Source: Anaeromassilibacillus sp. An200 (lineage in GTDB: Bacteria; Bacillota; Clostridia; Oscillospirales; Acutalibacteraceae). Taken from it: DNA of 64,000 bases. The notes beneath the pieces were generated by a model that had not been told where the DNA came from, made no database searches, and saw nothing but the letters and a program-made list of their open reading frames with translations. Every line of letters begins with the position of its first letter. Position 1 is the first letter of the stretch. A program made the translations under genes and the position numbers. Below are positions 1-10,192 of the stretch, piece after piece. The DNA is taken from assembly GCF_002160025.1 (NCBI RefSeq), contig NZ_NFJU01000003.1:1-64000 (forward strand). Direction: 5' to 3'.

Positions 1-38
1 TCTGCATTCTTTACCAGCATTTTTATCACCCCAAACTC

Positions 39-67
39 ATTATACCGCATTTTCTCCCTTTATACGA
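39..67 (-). promoter_or_regulatory. Possible promoter for a gene left of the window
   Basis: On the minus strand a perfect TATAAT (39-44) has a poor TCGTAT (62-67) 17 bp upstream. It sits just past the groEL terminator and would fire leftward out of the window. The weak -35 keeps this tentative. Confidence 0.3.
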
Positions 68-68
68 G

Positions 69-96
69 AAAAAGGCCACCAATCGGTGACCTTTTT
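69..96 (-). terminator. Intrinsic terminator of groESL
   Basis: On the minus strand a 7-bp stem (arms 85-91 and 74-80, one G-U pair, 4-nt loop) is followed by five T. It lies about 80 nt past the groEL stop. A-rich flank on the other side makes it partly bidirectional. Confidence 0.75.
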
Positions 97-107
97 CGAC
101 AGGCTGA

Positions 108-140
108 GGACCGATACTTTCACAAGTATCGGTCCTTTTT
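108..140 (+). terminator. Second hairpin next to groEL, T-tract on plus strand
   Basis: Perfect 10-bp stem (108-117 with 126-135, 8-nt loop) followed by TTTTT on the plus strand. There is no plus-strand gene before it in the window. It may block antisense transcription into groEL, or act as a 3' stabilising hairpin of the groESL transcript, which has no U-run after it on the minus strand. Confidence 0.5.
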
Positions 141-173
141 ATCTTATTTTATTGCTTGTTCCAAGCTTTTCGC

Positions 174-1817
<1,644 letters not shown>

Positions 1818-1850
1818 TTACAGATGATAATCGTTGTTTACCAGTGTGGT

Positions 1851-2177
<327 letters not shown>

Positions 2178-2184
2178 TTATCAG

Positions 2185-2211
2185 TTAGCACTCTTTCTTT
2201 CTGAGTGCTAA
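2185..2211 (-). promoter_or_regulatory. CIRCE operator (HrcA site)
   Basis: Perfect inverted repeat TTAGCACTC-N9-GAGTGCTAA, identical to the CIRCE consensus. It lies just downstream of the groES -10 box, so bound HrcA would block initiation until heat shock. hrcA itself is not in the window. Confidence 0.97.
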
Positions 2212-2215
2212 GACT

Positions 2216-2244
2216 ATTTTAGCCACTGTCCGCGCAAAAATCAA
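2216..2244 (-). promoter_or_regulatory. SigA-type promoter of groESL
   Basis: TTGATT (2239-2244) and TAAAAT (2216-2221) separated by 17 bp on the minus strand, immediately upstream of CIRCE. Confidence 0.85.
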
Positions 2245-2361
2245 GAGGTTTTTGAAGAATTCTTCTGATTTCACAAAATATTTACAAATCGCCAGGATAC
2301 CGGCGAAACGAAAAAGCCTGCGGCGGAAACAGCGCCAGGAAAGGGAAGTCAAGGAGAAAAC

Positions 2362-2398
2362 AAAAAGGATCCGCTCCCTCACAAGGGAACGGATCCTT
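2362..2398 (-). terminator. Terminator after the HD-domain gene
   Basis: Long stem (GGATCCG and GGGA arms around 2367-2396) with a T5 tract on the minus strand. It starts about 17 nt after the stop of the HD gene and separates it from groESL. Confidence 0.8.
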
Positions 2399-2414
2399 AC
2401 CTAACGAAAGATTT

Positions 2415-2942
2415 TCAGCCCTCACGCAGTTCAGAACCGGGCCGGAACAGGTGCACCGCCCGGCTTAGACGGGATTCCATATGCATGGCGTGATAGAGGT
2501 GGAAAAATTCCGCCACGGCACAGATTTTGTCTGCGGTGCTGACCACAAGCGATTCCCGGTAGCGGGGATAGCTGCGAAGCGTGAGCGGCCACATGTGCTT
2601 GGCGATAATATCCTTTTCCATGTCGCTGAGCTCACACAGCTGGGAAGCGTTGCGCAGAGCCGCCTGCGGGTGGGTGAAGCCGTGCAGGCCGCTGTGGCTT
2701 CCCTTTACACGCCAGTCATACAGGAACAGATCGTGAAGCAGGCCGCCGCGTGCCGCCGCCGTAAAATCCAGGTGGAAAAAGCGGCACATCCGAAAGCTCA
2801 GATATGCGACAAAGATGGAATGGAACAGGCAGCTGATATCTTCGACATGCTGCGGCACACTGTCCATGGATAACACCTCGGGTGTACCAATCAGGTCGGA
2901 GATGCAGGCGAAAAATTCATCGGATTGCTTTAATGGAAGCAT
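2415..2942 (-). CDS. HD-domain phosphohydrolase family protein
   Basis: A 175-residue single-domain HD protein. An early histidine (HSIFVAYLSFRM, near residue 41) fits the first metal ligand, and GGLLHDLFLYDW (near residue 67) supplies the paired His-Asp. KHMWPL and STADKICA match the later conserved positions of the superfamily. Substrate unknown; related small HD proteins hydrolyse phosphoesters. The Shine-Dalgarno for the first ATG is distant. An internal ATG (2867, MDSVPQHVED) has GAGGTG at ideal spacing, but the residues before it resemble the family's N-terminus, so I keep the longer form. Single-gene unit with its own terminator. Confidence 0.7.
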   Translation of the reverse strand: MLPLKQSDEFFACISDLIGTPEVLSMDSVPQHVEDISCLFHSIFVAYLSFRMCRFFHLDFTAAARGGLLHDLFLYDWRVKGSHSGLHGFTHPQAALRNASQLCELSDMEKDIIAKHMWPLTLRSYPRYRESLVVSTADKICAVAEFFHLYHAMHMESRLSRAVHLFRPGSELREG

Positions 2943-3079
2943 GGATCGCAGCTTCTCTCCTTTTCATCAGAATTCCGGAAGATACTTTCCTCCGGACTAT
3001 TTCTATCCTATCACCGAATTGTGAATAATTCGTGAATAACAGGAGAGAAAGGCGGCGGAAATTCCTGACAGAAAGCGCC

Positions 3080-4396
3080 TTATTCCGTCAGCCAGAAATA
3101 GGCGCTGTAGGGCGGCAGCTCGCTTCCGCCGCCAAAATCATGCGCTTTGCCGGAAATGAGGTCGACCGCGCGTCCGGCGTTTGCGTTAAAGTGCGCTGTA
3201 TATGGCGCACTGTCCGCGTTCACCGCCACCAGAACGCGCTCGCCGTCGCAGGAGCGCTCAAAGATCAGCTGGCGGTTTGTCATAACGAGGATGGTGAAAT
3301 CACCGTTGCACAAAGCTTTGCTGCCGGTCCGTGCTCCGGCAAGCTTGCCGATCCATTCTGTCAGTTCATTTTCCTGCGGAGCGTCAAAGCAGGGGCGCAG
3401 CGCGTCGTCGCCATCCTCCTTGCGGCCCTGAGCGCCCCACTCGCTGCCGTAGTAGACGCAGGGAATCCCGGGCATGCCGAACAGCAGCGCATAAAGGGGA
3501 GGAAGGTGCTCTTTCTGTGTCAGAATGGTGGCCGCGCGGGTCACGTCGTGGTTGTCAACAAAGCTCAGAAGATGCTTGCCGCGATAGAGGCACCATTGCT
3601 CCTTTCCAAACTGACGCTGAAGCGAATGGCCGATTTCAAACAGGTTCATCGAGTTCAGGCTGGAATACAGGCCCTTGCGGCATTCGTAGTTTGTAGCGCT
3701 GTGGCACATGCCGTCGTTCATAATCTGGTTGTAATCGCCGCCAATCATTTCTCCCACCAGGAAGAAATCCTTTTTCAGGCCGTCGCAGAAGGAGCGCAGG
3801 CGGGAAAGGAAACCGCGATCGAGGCAGTAGGCCACATCGAGACGCAGGCCGTCAATGTCAAATTCACGCACCCAGCCTTCAATGCAGGAGAAAATGTGGC
3901 GCACCACATCCTCATTGTTCAGGTTCAGCTTGACAAGCTCAAAATGTCCTTCCCAGCCCTCGTACCAAAGGCCGTCATTATAGCCGTTGTTCCCGCCGAA
4001 GTTGATATGGAACCAGTCCCGGTAGGGGGAGGATTCCCGGTTTTTCAGCACATCCTGGAAGGCCCAGAAGCCGCGCCCCACATGGTTGAACACGCCGTCG
4101 AGCACAACGCGGATGCCGTTCTTATGCAGCTTGGCGCACAGGGCGGCAAAGCTTTCGTTGGTGCCCAGGCGGCGGTCGATTACGCGGTAATCGCGCGTAT
4201 CGTAGCCATGGCGATCGCTCTCGAAGATGGGGCAGAAATAAACCGCGTTCATACCCAGATTGAGCAGGTGCGGGATCCACTCCGCAAAACGTGAAAGACC
4301 AGGCTCTGCCGGTGCGGAGCTGCCATCGTTGTCTTTCGGCGCGCCGCAGAAGCCAAGCGGATAAATCTGATAAAAATTGCTTTCATATGCCCACAT
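3080..4396 (-). CDS. GH13 alpha-amylase family glycosidase, cytoplasmic
   Basis: Acts on alpha-glucosidic bonds of maltodextrin- or glycogen-type substrates. The 438-residue protein shows the four GH13 regions in order: DGVFNHVG (I), IDGLRLDVAYCLD (II, nucleophile Asp), FLVGEMIGGDY (III, acid/base Glu) and FVDNHDVTR (IV, stabilising Asp). There is no signal peptide, so it should act inside the cell. Start at 4396 is supported by GGAGGAGG just upstream. It lies about 80 nt downstream of cca in the same direction and may be co-transcribed. The exact specificity (neopullulanase-like, oligo-1,6-glucosidase or amylase) cannot be told by eye. Confidence 0.88.
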   Translation of the reverse strand: MWAYESNFYQIYPLGFCGAPKDNDGSSAPAEPGLSRFAEWIPHLLNLGMNAVYFCPIFESDRHGYDTRDYRVIDRRLGTNESFAALCAKLHKNGIRVVLDGVFNHVGRGFWAFQDVLKNRESSPYRDWFHINFGGNNGYNDGLWYEGWEGHFELVKLNLNNEDVVRHIFSCIEGWVREFDIDGLRLDVAYCLDRGFLSRLRSFCDGLKKDFFLVGEMIGGDYNQIMNDGMCHSATNYECRKGLYSSLNSMNLFEIGHSLQRQFGKEQWCLYRGKHLLSFVDNHDVTRAATILTQKEHLPPLYALLFGMPGIPCVYYGSEWGAQGRKEDGDDALRPCFDAPQENELTEWIGKLAGARTGSKALCNGDFTILVMTNRQLIFERSCDGERVLVAVNADSAPYTAHFNANAGRAVDLISGKAHDFGGGSELPPYSAYFWLTE

Positions 4397-4477
4397 GGAT
4401 AAGTTCCTCCTCCAAAATTTGGTATATAAAAATCCGGCGGCAAAAAACCTTGCGTTTGCACGGCCTGTGCCGGATGC

Positions 4478-5809
4478 TCAGCCGGACAGTTGAGAAGCAA
4501 GCCGGACGGCGAGAGCTATCAGCGCATCATGGTCGTTGGGGCAATCTCCGTCAATCACCGCGTCAAGCAGGCGGTGCAGCAGCTTCCCCAAAGCGGGGCC
4601 CTGCGCGTAGGCGGCAAGATCGCGTCCGTTGACGGCCAGCTGGTCGAGGGACCAGCACTGCCCTTCGCGTTCGATGCGTTCCAGATCCTCCTCCGCCTGA
4701 TCCAGAATGGGGAGACGGCGGAAGGCGGGGGAGGCGTGCGCCAGCGTGTCCGCGCGGTTGACATCCAGCAGCTTTCGGTAAAGCGGTACGCCCAGCCGGT
4801 TGAGCCAGCGGCGGACATTGGCTTCCCCGCAGGCAACGGAAAAATCATGATAGCGCACCAGAGATGATACATGCTCCGTCGTCTGACGGCTCAGGCGCAG
4901 GCGCTCGCAGACGCGCTTCGCAATCGCGGCCCCCGCTTCCTGATGGCCCCGAAAATGGCAGCCGCCGTTGGCATCAACACTTTTGCACAAAGGTTTCCCG
5001 ATATCGTGCAGCAGAACGGCCAGCCGCAGCTCAGGATCGTTCGCTGTATGTTCCAGAGCGTGAAGCGTATGCTCCCAGACGTCGTATTGATGGTATGGAC
5101 TGTGCTGATCCAGCCCGGCCAATGGGGCGAGCTCCGGCAGAAAGACTTCAAACACCGGACGGTACCGGCGAAGAATGTCCGGAGCGTCTCTGCCGCAGAG
5201 CAGCCGGATAAATTCCTCTCCGATTCGTTCCGCTGCAATGTTTCCAAGCAGATCGCGGCACTCCAGAACAGCGGCGGCGGTTGCTTCCTCAAGAGAAAAA
5301 GAGAGGCAGGAGGCAAAGCGAAGCGCCCGCAGAATCCGCAGGCTGTCCTCCTCGAATCGATCCTTAGGCGGCCCCACACAGCGGATCCGGCGCAGAGACA
5401 GATCGCGCTCACCATCAAAAAGATCAATTAATTCCCGGTTCCATGCCATCGCGTTGATGGTAAAATCGCGTCTTGCCAAATCTTCCCGCAGGCTTCTGGA
5501 GAAGTGTACAGCTTCCGGCCGGCGGTGGTCGGCGTATGGGCCATCCACCCGGAAGGTGGTGATTTCCAGCGGAAGGCCGGGAAAGAGGACCAGAATGGTC
5601 CCGTGTTTTTCTCCCTGGCGGACGAGGGGGAGAGAAGAAAAGAGACGGGCGGTCTCCTCCGGCAGGGCGGAGGTGGTAATATCCCAGTCGTGCGGGGTAA
5701 GCCCCAGAAGGCTGTCGCGCACACACCCACCCACTAGATATGCTTCAAAGCCTGCGCGCTGCAGTGTTTGCAGCGCTTCTTCAGCTTGTGCCGGGATCTG
5801 TAGCTCCAT
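4478..5809 (-). CDS. cca: CCA tRNA nucleotidyltransferase with HD domain
   Basis: Adds or repairs the 3'-CCA end of tRNAs. The 443-residue protein has the class II head with VGGCVRDSLLG (residues ~22-32) and the metal-binding DWDITT, then RRDFTINAMAWN, and a C-terminal HD domain (LLHDIGKP near residue 250). I start at 5809 (MELQIPAQAEEAL) because AAGGAGG lies 9 nt upstream; the open frame extends 19 codons further without support. First gene of a probable cca-glycosidase operon from the promoter at 5958-5986. Confidence 0.93.
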   Translation of the reverse strand: MELQIPAQAEEALQTLQRAGFEAYLVGGCVRDSLLGLTPHDWDITTSALPEETARLFSSLPLVRQGEKHGTILVLFPGLPLEITTFRVDGPYADHRRPEAVHFSRSLREDLARRDFTINAMAWNRELIDLFDGERDLSLRRIRCVGPPKDRFEEDSLRILRALRFASCLSFSLEEATAAAVLECRDLLGNIAAERIGEEFIRLLCGRDAPDILRRYRPVFEVFLPELAPLAGLDQHSPYHQYDVWEHTLHALEHTANDPELRLAVLLHDIGKPLCKSVDANGGCHFRGHQEAGAAIAKRVCERLRLSRQTTEHVSSLVRYHDFSVACGEANVRRWLNRLGVPLYRKLLDVNRADTLAHASPAFRRLPILDQAEEDLERIEREGQCWSLDQLAVNGRDLAAYAQGPALGKLLHRLLDAVIDGDCPNDHDALIALAVRLASQLSG

Positions 5810-5957
5810 CTGTCTCCACCTCCTTGATCTGGAATGACAGCCGGCTGCTTCCTTACCTCCTTTCACCGCGTGATTTTCCGACAGGATTGCTAAAATTATC
5901 AGAAAAAAGAGGAATATCAGCGGGGAGAAAGGAAAAAATAACCAACAAACCTTTCTC

Positions 5958-5986
5958 AGTATATCGGATTATACAGAAAAGTGCAA
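5958..5986 (-). promoter_or_regulatory. SigA-type promoter of cca
   Basis: TTGCAC (5981-5986), 17 bp, TATACT (5958-5963) on the minus strand, about 145 nt before the cca start and just after the sigG stop. Confidence 0.75.
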
Positions 5987-6000
5987 GGGCTTCTTTTGTT

Positions 6001-6783
6001 TCACAGCTCCCGTTTGATTTTTTCCAGCGCACCTTTTTCCAAACGCGACACCTGCGCCTGGCTGATGTGGATTTCCGAAGCAACCTCCATCTGCGTTTTT
6101 CCCTGGAAAAAGCGCATGGTCAGAATTTTCTTTTCCCGATCGTTGAGATCGTTAATCGCTTCCCGCAGAGCGATCTCCTCCAGCCAGTCGCTGTCACCTC
6201 CGCGGTTGTCTCCCACCTGATCCATCACATAAATGGTATCGCCGCCGTCGTTGAATACAGGTTCATAAAGGGAAACAGGCTCAACAATGGATTCCAGAGC
6301 GAGCACCACGTCCTCACGAGGCAGATCCAGCTCCTTGGCGATCTGTTCGATCGTAGGCTCCCGGTTGTCACGTGATTGCAGCTTCTCCTTGACCTGCATC
6401 GCTTTATAGGCCGTATCGCGCAGGGAACGGCTGACGCGGATGCTGTTGTTGTCCCGCAGGTAGCGCCGGATTTCCCCGATGATCATGGGAACGCCGTAGG
6501 TGGAAAATTTCACCTGCAAATCCGGATTGAAGTTATCGATGGCCTTCATCAGGCCGATACAGCCTACCTGGAACAGATCGTCGAGGTTTTCGCCCCGGTT
6601 GGTAAAGCGCTGGATCACACTCAGCACCAGCTTGAGGTTGCCGTTAATCATTTCCTCACGGGCCTGCTCACGTTCAGCCGGCGTTCCGTGACGGATTTTT
6701 TGCAGCAGGGTTCTTTTTTCCGCCTCCGTCAGCACTTTGAGACGGGAGGTGTTGACCCCGCAGATTTCCACTTTATTATACAT
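6001..6783 (-). CDS. sigG: RNA polymerase sporulation sigma factor SigG
   Basis: Late forespore-specific sigma factor. The 260-residue protein begins MYNKVEICGVNTSRLKVLT, the typical SigG N-terminus that binds the anti-sigma factor Gin in Bacillus. It has region 2 (NLKLVLSVIQRF, DDLFQVGCIGLMKAI, FSTYGVPMIIGEIRRYLRD) and a region 4 helix-turn-helix (MEVASEIHISQAQVSRLEK). In Bacillus sigG follows spoIIGA-sigE; here it is alone between cca and a ymxH-like gene. A SigG/SigF-like sequence (GTATG, then an AATACT about 18 bp on) lies upstream on the minus strand, which would suit autoregulation, but this is weak. Confidence 0.96.
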   Translation of the reverse strand: MYNKVEICGVNTSRLKVLTEAEKRTLLQKIRHGTPAEREQAREEMINGNLKLVLSVIQRFTNRGENLDDLFQVGCIGLMKAIDNFNPDLQVKFSTYGVPMIIGEIRRYLRDNNSIRVSRSLRDTAYKAMQVKEKLQSRDNREPTIEQIAKELDLPREDVVLALESIVEPVSLYEPVFNDGGDTIYVMDQVGDNRGGDSDWLEEIALREAINDLNDREKKILTMRFFQGKTQMEVASEIHISQAQVSRLEKGALEKIKREL

Positions 6784-6926
6784 GGCCGTTTCCCCCTTCT
6801 TCCTTTTCAGTATTGCCGCTTTTTTCCGGCCGCATACAAAAAGGGAAAAAATTAGAAGCAGGCAAAAAAGCGCGGGCGGATGAATATATTAAGGAAAAGA
6901 GTATGGAGGAAAAGGAGGAAGGCTGT

Positions 6927-7220
6927 ATGACATGCAGAATCGCGGAGCTGCGCCGCAAGGAAGTGATCAGTGTGAAGGACGGGACAAGAATCGGATCGGT
7001 CTGCGATGCGGAAATGGACATCGAAAGCGCCCGTCTGACGTCAATCGTGGTGTACGGCAGGCCAAAGCTGTTCGGCCTGCTGGGACGGGAGGAGGACATC
7101 GTGATCCGCTGGCCGGATATCCAGGTGGTGGGTGAGGATACGATCCTGGTCAATTATCAGGAAAGAGTTCGTGTCCGGCGCAAAAGGGGTCTGTTGTCCA
7201 TTTTGTTCGGAGACGAGTAG
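6927..7220 (+). CDS. YlmC/YmxH-family PRC-barrel sporulation protein
   Basis: A 97-residue PRC-barrel-like protein beginning MTCRIAELRRKEVISVKDG, with GSVCDAEMDIESARLTSIVVYG and a basic C-terminus. Members of this family are conserved in spore-formers and often lie near late sporulation genes; the molecular role is unknown. Start at 6927 is chosen for AAGGAGG 7 nt upstream. The frame is open to 6813 but that part is lysine-rich and unsupported. Divergent from sigG, which fits a sporulation-linked role. Confidence 0.85.
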   Translation: MTCRIAELRRKEVISVKDGTRIGSVCDAEMDIESARLTSIVVYGRPKLFGLLGREEDIVIRWPDIQVVGEDTILVNYQERVRVRRKRGLLSILFGDE

Positions 7221-7303
7221 ACAACAGAAGAGATTCGCGCCGTCTCTTGTGACGTCTGACGGAAAAAAAGGGGAAATTTGAGCAAAATAGGGTAGTTTGT
7301 TTC

Positions 7304-7332
7304 TTGCAATCCCAAAACCTTTATGCTATAAT
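7304..7332 (+). promoter_or_regulatory. SigA-type promoter of rpsB-tsf
   Basis: TTGCAA (7304-7309), 17 bp, perfect TATAAT (7327-7332). About 100 nt of leader separates it from rpsB. Confidence 0.88.
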
Positions 7333-7337
7333 AGTTC

Positions 7338-7389
7338 GCGCAAAACACACGCCGACCCCGGCGAACCGGTGCCCGCAAGGGTTCTGCGC
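7338..7389 (+). promoter_or_regulatory. Structured rpsB leader, possible S2 autoregulatory element
   Basis: The start of the transcript can fold into a closed structure: GCGCA (7338-7342) pairs with TGCGC (7385-7389), enclosing CGCCG/CGGCG and GCCC/GGGT hairpins. Ribosomal-protein leaders of this layout are often bound by the encoded protein. No T-tract follows, so control would be translational. Inference from base pairing only. Confidence 0.4.
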
Positions 7390-7432
7390 CAACAGGAGGA
7401 GCGGCGGAGGAACAACCAAGGAGGAATAAAAA

Positions 7433-8176
7433 ATGGCAGTAGTATCTATGAAGCAGCTTCTGGAAGCCGGCGTCCATTTCGGCCACCAGACCAGAAGATG
7501 GAACCCGAAGATGGCGGAGTACATCTTCACCGAGCGCAACGGTATCTACATCATCGATCTGCAGAAGACCGTGCGCAAGCTCGAAGACGCTTACAATTTT
7601 GTGCGTCAGCTCTCCATGGAGGGCAAGAGCGTCCTGTTTGTCGGCACGAAGAAGCAGGCTCAGGATTCCGTTCGTGACGAGGCGCAGCGCGCCGGTGCCT
7701 ACTATGTGAACGCCCGCTGGCTCGGCGGTATGCTCACCAACTTCCGCACCATCCGCCGCCGCATCGACCGTCTGAACCAGCTCAAGACCATGGAGTCCGA
7801 CGGCACGTTTGATATGCTCCCGAAGAAGGAAGTCGTCAAGCTGAACCTTGAGATTGAGAAGCTCGAGAAGTTCCTGGGCGGCATCAAGGAGATGAAGCAG
7901 CTCCCCGGCGCTCTGTTCATCGTGGATCCCCGCAAGGAGCGCATCGCTGTGGCTGAGGCCAAGAAGCTGGGTATCCCGATCGTCGCTATCGTCGACACCA
8001 ACTGCGATCCGGACGAGATCGATTATGTTATCCCGGGCAACGACGACGCTATCCGCGCTGTCAAGCTGATCTCCGGCACGATTGCCAACGCAATTGTCGA
8101 GGGCAAGGAAGGCCAGATGGGCGCCGCTGAGGCGGAGGCCAAGGAGAATGAGACCGACGAGGCTGCCGCCGAATAA
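7433..8176 (+). CDS. rpsB: 30S ribosomal protein S2
   Basis: Small-subunit protein needed for assembly and S1 docking. The 247 residues show the classic S2 start ([24 protein letters not shown]) and [13 protein letters not shown], with [15 protein letters not shown] and [15 protein letters not shown]. The acidic tail ([15 protein letters not shown]) is typical. The start has AAGGAGG 9 nt upstream. First gene of the rpsB-tsf operon. Confidence 0.98.
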   Translation: MAVVSMKQLLEAGVHFGHQTRRWNPKMAEYIFTERNGIYIIDLQKTVRKLEDAYNFVRQLSMEGKSVLFVGTKKQAQDSVRDEAQRAGAYYVNARWLGGMLTNFRTIRRRIDRLNQLKTMESDGTFDMLPKKEVVKLNLEIEKLEKFLGGIKEMKQLPGALFIVDPRKERIAVAEAKKLGIPIVAIVDTNCDPDEIDYVIPGNDDAIRAVKLISGTIANAIVEGKEGQMGAAEAEAKENETDEAAAE

Positions 8177-8180
8177 GCGC

Positions 8181-8237
8181 AACCAAAACGAAGGTACGGC
8201 ACGGCACGCCAGCATCCCTGGCGTGCTGTGCTTGGTT
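8181..8237 (+). other. rpsB-tsf intergenic stem-loop
   Basis: AACCAA (8181-8186) pairs with TTGGTT (8232-8237) and encloses a strong inner stem (GCACGCCAG with CTGGCGTGC). No T-run follows. It may set the S2:EF-Ts ratio by partial termination or RNA processing, as rpsB-tsf spacers do elsewhere. Confidence 0.45.
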
Positions 8238-8264
8238 ATAGACTGATAAATTGGAGGAATTAAC

Positions 8265-9173
8265 ATGGCATTTACAGCAAAGGACGTCGCGGCCCTGCGT
8301 GAGAAGACCGGCTGCGGCATGATGGATTGCAAAAAGGCACTGACCGCTTCCAACGGCGACATGGACGCCGCAGTGGACTATCTGCGCGAAAAGGGCCTTG
8401 CTGCCGCTACCAAGAAGGCTGGCCGCATCGCTGCCGAGGGTATGGCTTATGCTTATGTTGACGGAAACGTGGGCGTTGCCATTGAGGTGAACGCGGAGAC
8501 CGACTTCGTGGCCAAGAACGCTGATTTCCAGGCTTTTGTCAAGACGGTTGCGGAGACGGTTGCCTCTGTGAACCCGGCTGATATGGACGCGCTTCTCGCG
8601 GCTCAGGCTGCCGGCCAGTCCGTCAGCGTGGAGGATCTGCGCAAGGAGAAGGTTCTGACCATCGGTGAGAACATCAAGATCCGCCGCTTCCAGCGCTATG
8701 AGGGCGCTGTCACCGCCTATATCCACATGGGCGGCAAGATTGCCGTTCTGGTGCGCTTCGACACCTCCGCGGAGATTGCCGCGAAGGCTGAATTCCAGGA
8801 GTATGCGAAGAACATCGCGATGCAGATCGCCGCTGTCAACCCGCTCTACCTCAACAGCAGCGTGGTTCCGGCCGACGTGATCGAGCACGAGCGCAAGATC
8901 GCGACCGAGCAGGCTTCCACCAGCGGCAAGCCCGCCAACGTCATCGAGAAGATGGTCGACGGCAAGATCAAGAAGTATTTCAAGGAAGTCTGCCTGGTGG
9001 AGCAGGAGTATGTCAAGGACAGCAAGCTCTCCATCCAGCAGTACACGGATTCCGTCGCCAAGGAGCTGGGCGGTTCCATCCAGATCGCCGAGTATGTCCG
9101 CTTTGAGAAGGGCGAGGGTCTTGAGAAGCGTGAGGACAACTTCGCTGACGAAGTTGCCAGCATGGTGAAATAA
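8265..9173 (+). CDS. tsf: Translation elongation factor Ts
   Basis: Nucleotide exchange factor for EF-Tu. The 302-residue protein begins MAFTAKDVAALREKTGCGMMDCKKAL, with the N-terminal UBA-like helix bundle, then VEVNAETDFVAKN-type core (here IEVNAETDFVAKN, near residue 76) that contacts EF-Tu. Start supported by TTGGAGGAA 8 nt upstream. Second gene of rpsB-tsf, closed by the terminator at 9223. Confidence 0.98.
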   Translation: MAFTAKDVAALREKTGCGMMDCKKALTASNGDMDAAVDYLREKGLAAATKKAGRIAAEGMAYAYVDGNVGVAIEVNAETDFVAKNADFQAFVKTVAETVASVNPADMDALLAAQAAGQSVSVEDLRKEKVLTIGENIKIRRFQRYEGAVTAYIHMGGKIAVLVRFDTSAEIAAKAEFQEYAKNIAMQIAAVNPLYLNSSVVPADVIEHERKIATEQASTSGKPANVIEKMVDGKIKKYFKEVCLVEQEYVKDSKLSIQQYTDSVAKELGGSIQIAEYVRFEKGEGLEKREDNFADEVASMVK

Positions 9174-9222
9174 AAGAAAATTCTCAGGGGCGCGTTTGCG
9201 CCGGAGGATTTGCCTAAACAGA

Positions 9223-9260
9223 AGAACCGGCGGGAAAATTTTTCCCGCCGGTTCTTTTTT
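9223..9260. terminator. Bidirectional terminator between tsf and the Fe-S operon
   Basis: About 14-bp GC-rich stem (GAACCGGCGGGA with TCCCGCCGGTTC, 9224-9254) followed by TTTTTT on the plus strand. It serves tsf rightward and probably the converging minus-strand SufB-like gene as well. Confidence 0.9.
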
Positions 9261-9274
9261 ACTTTGCTATTTTG

Positions 9275-10192
9275 TTATCGCAAGAATCCTTGGATGATGC
9301 GTTCCTCTGCTTCCTGCTGTGTCAGACCAAGTGTGCGCAGTTTGAGGATCTGTTCGCCGGCGATTTTGCCGATAGCAGCCTCGTGGATGAGGGCAGCGTC
9401 AACGTGGGCGGCTTCCAGTGACGGGGAGGCAATGACACTTCCCGATTCCGCCAGAATAGCGTCGCATTCCGAGTGGCCGCTGCACCGGTTTTTGCCGCGC
9501 AGGCAGGAATTGAATTCCTGCCGGGAATTGCCGCGCGCCACGGAACGGGAGATCAGATCCACACCGGAATCCTCGCCCTCCAGCGTGACGTCGAAGTCGC
9601 TTCTGGCCCATTCGCTGCCAGTGGTCATCAGACGTTCACGCACAACAAGGCGTGCTCCGGCGGCCAGTACGGCGGTTGTTTTGCGCATGGTGCTGTCCAC
9701 TCCGCCGAGCTGTACGGTGTCCATTTCCAGGTAGGAATTTTCCGCCATGGTAATGTCCGTCACCGGATCGATCCGGCGTGCGCCCGCGCCTTTGCCGGTA
9801 CCGAGATGCTTTTCCCGGTAGACAACGCGCGCGCCTTTTTCCAGAAAGAAACGATGGATGCCGTTGTGGCGGGCCTCCGTGTTTTCCTCGTTGTGCACGC
9901 CGCAGCCCGCGATAACCAGGACATCCGCGCCTTCTCCGATATAGAAGTCGTTGTAAACCAGATCGTCAATGCCGCCGTGGGTGACGCAGGCCGGGATGTA
10001 GACCGTTTCCCCTTTTGTGCCGGGCAGCACATGGATCACAAGGCCGGGGCCTTCCTTTTTGGACTCGATTTTGATATGCTCACTTGACTGGCGGCCGGCA
10101 CACTCACCGTCCTCGCGCACATTGTAGGCGCCCTGAAAGGAGCCGCCGAATTCGGAAACGGCGCGAAGCAGGGATTCTGTGATTTTGTTCAT
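9275..10192 (-). CDS. SufB/SufD-family Fe-S scaffold (SmsB-like, minimal form)
   Basis: Partner of the SufC-type ATPase in Fe-S cluster assembly. The 305-residue protein is much shorter than SufB (~465). It keeps the beta-helix core (VYIPACVTHGGIDDLVYNDFYIGEGADVLVIAGCGVHN) and the C-terminal NSCLRGKNRCSGHSECDAIL...AAHVDAALIHEAAIGKI with the conserved Cys and Glu/His that bind the cluster in SufBD. TGA of smsC overlaps its ATG. The layout, ATPase plus one short SufB-like protein and no sufS/sufU next to it, matches the SMS (SmsCB) machinery proposed as an ancestral SUF. Confidence 0.85.
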   Translation of the reverse strand: MNKITESLLRAVSEFGGSFQGAYNVREDGECAGRQSSEHIKIESKKEGPGLVIHVLPGTKGETVYIPACVTHGGIDDLVYNDFYIGEGADVLVIAGCGVHNEENTEARHNGIHRFFLEKGARVVYREKHLGTGKGAGARRIDPVTDITMAENSYLEMDTVQLGGVDSTMRKTTAVLAAGARLVVRERLMTTGSEWARSDFDVTLEGEDSGVDLISRSVARGNSRQEFNSCLRGKNRCSGHSECDAILAESGSVIASPSLEAAHVDAALIHEAAIGKIAGEQILKLRTLGLTQQEAEERIIQGFLR

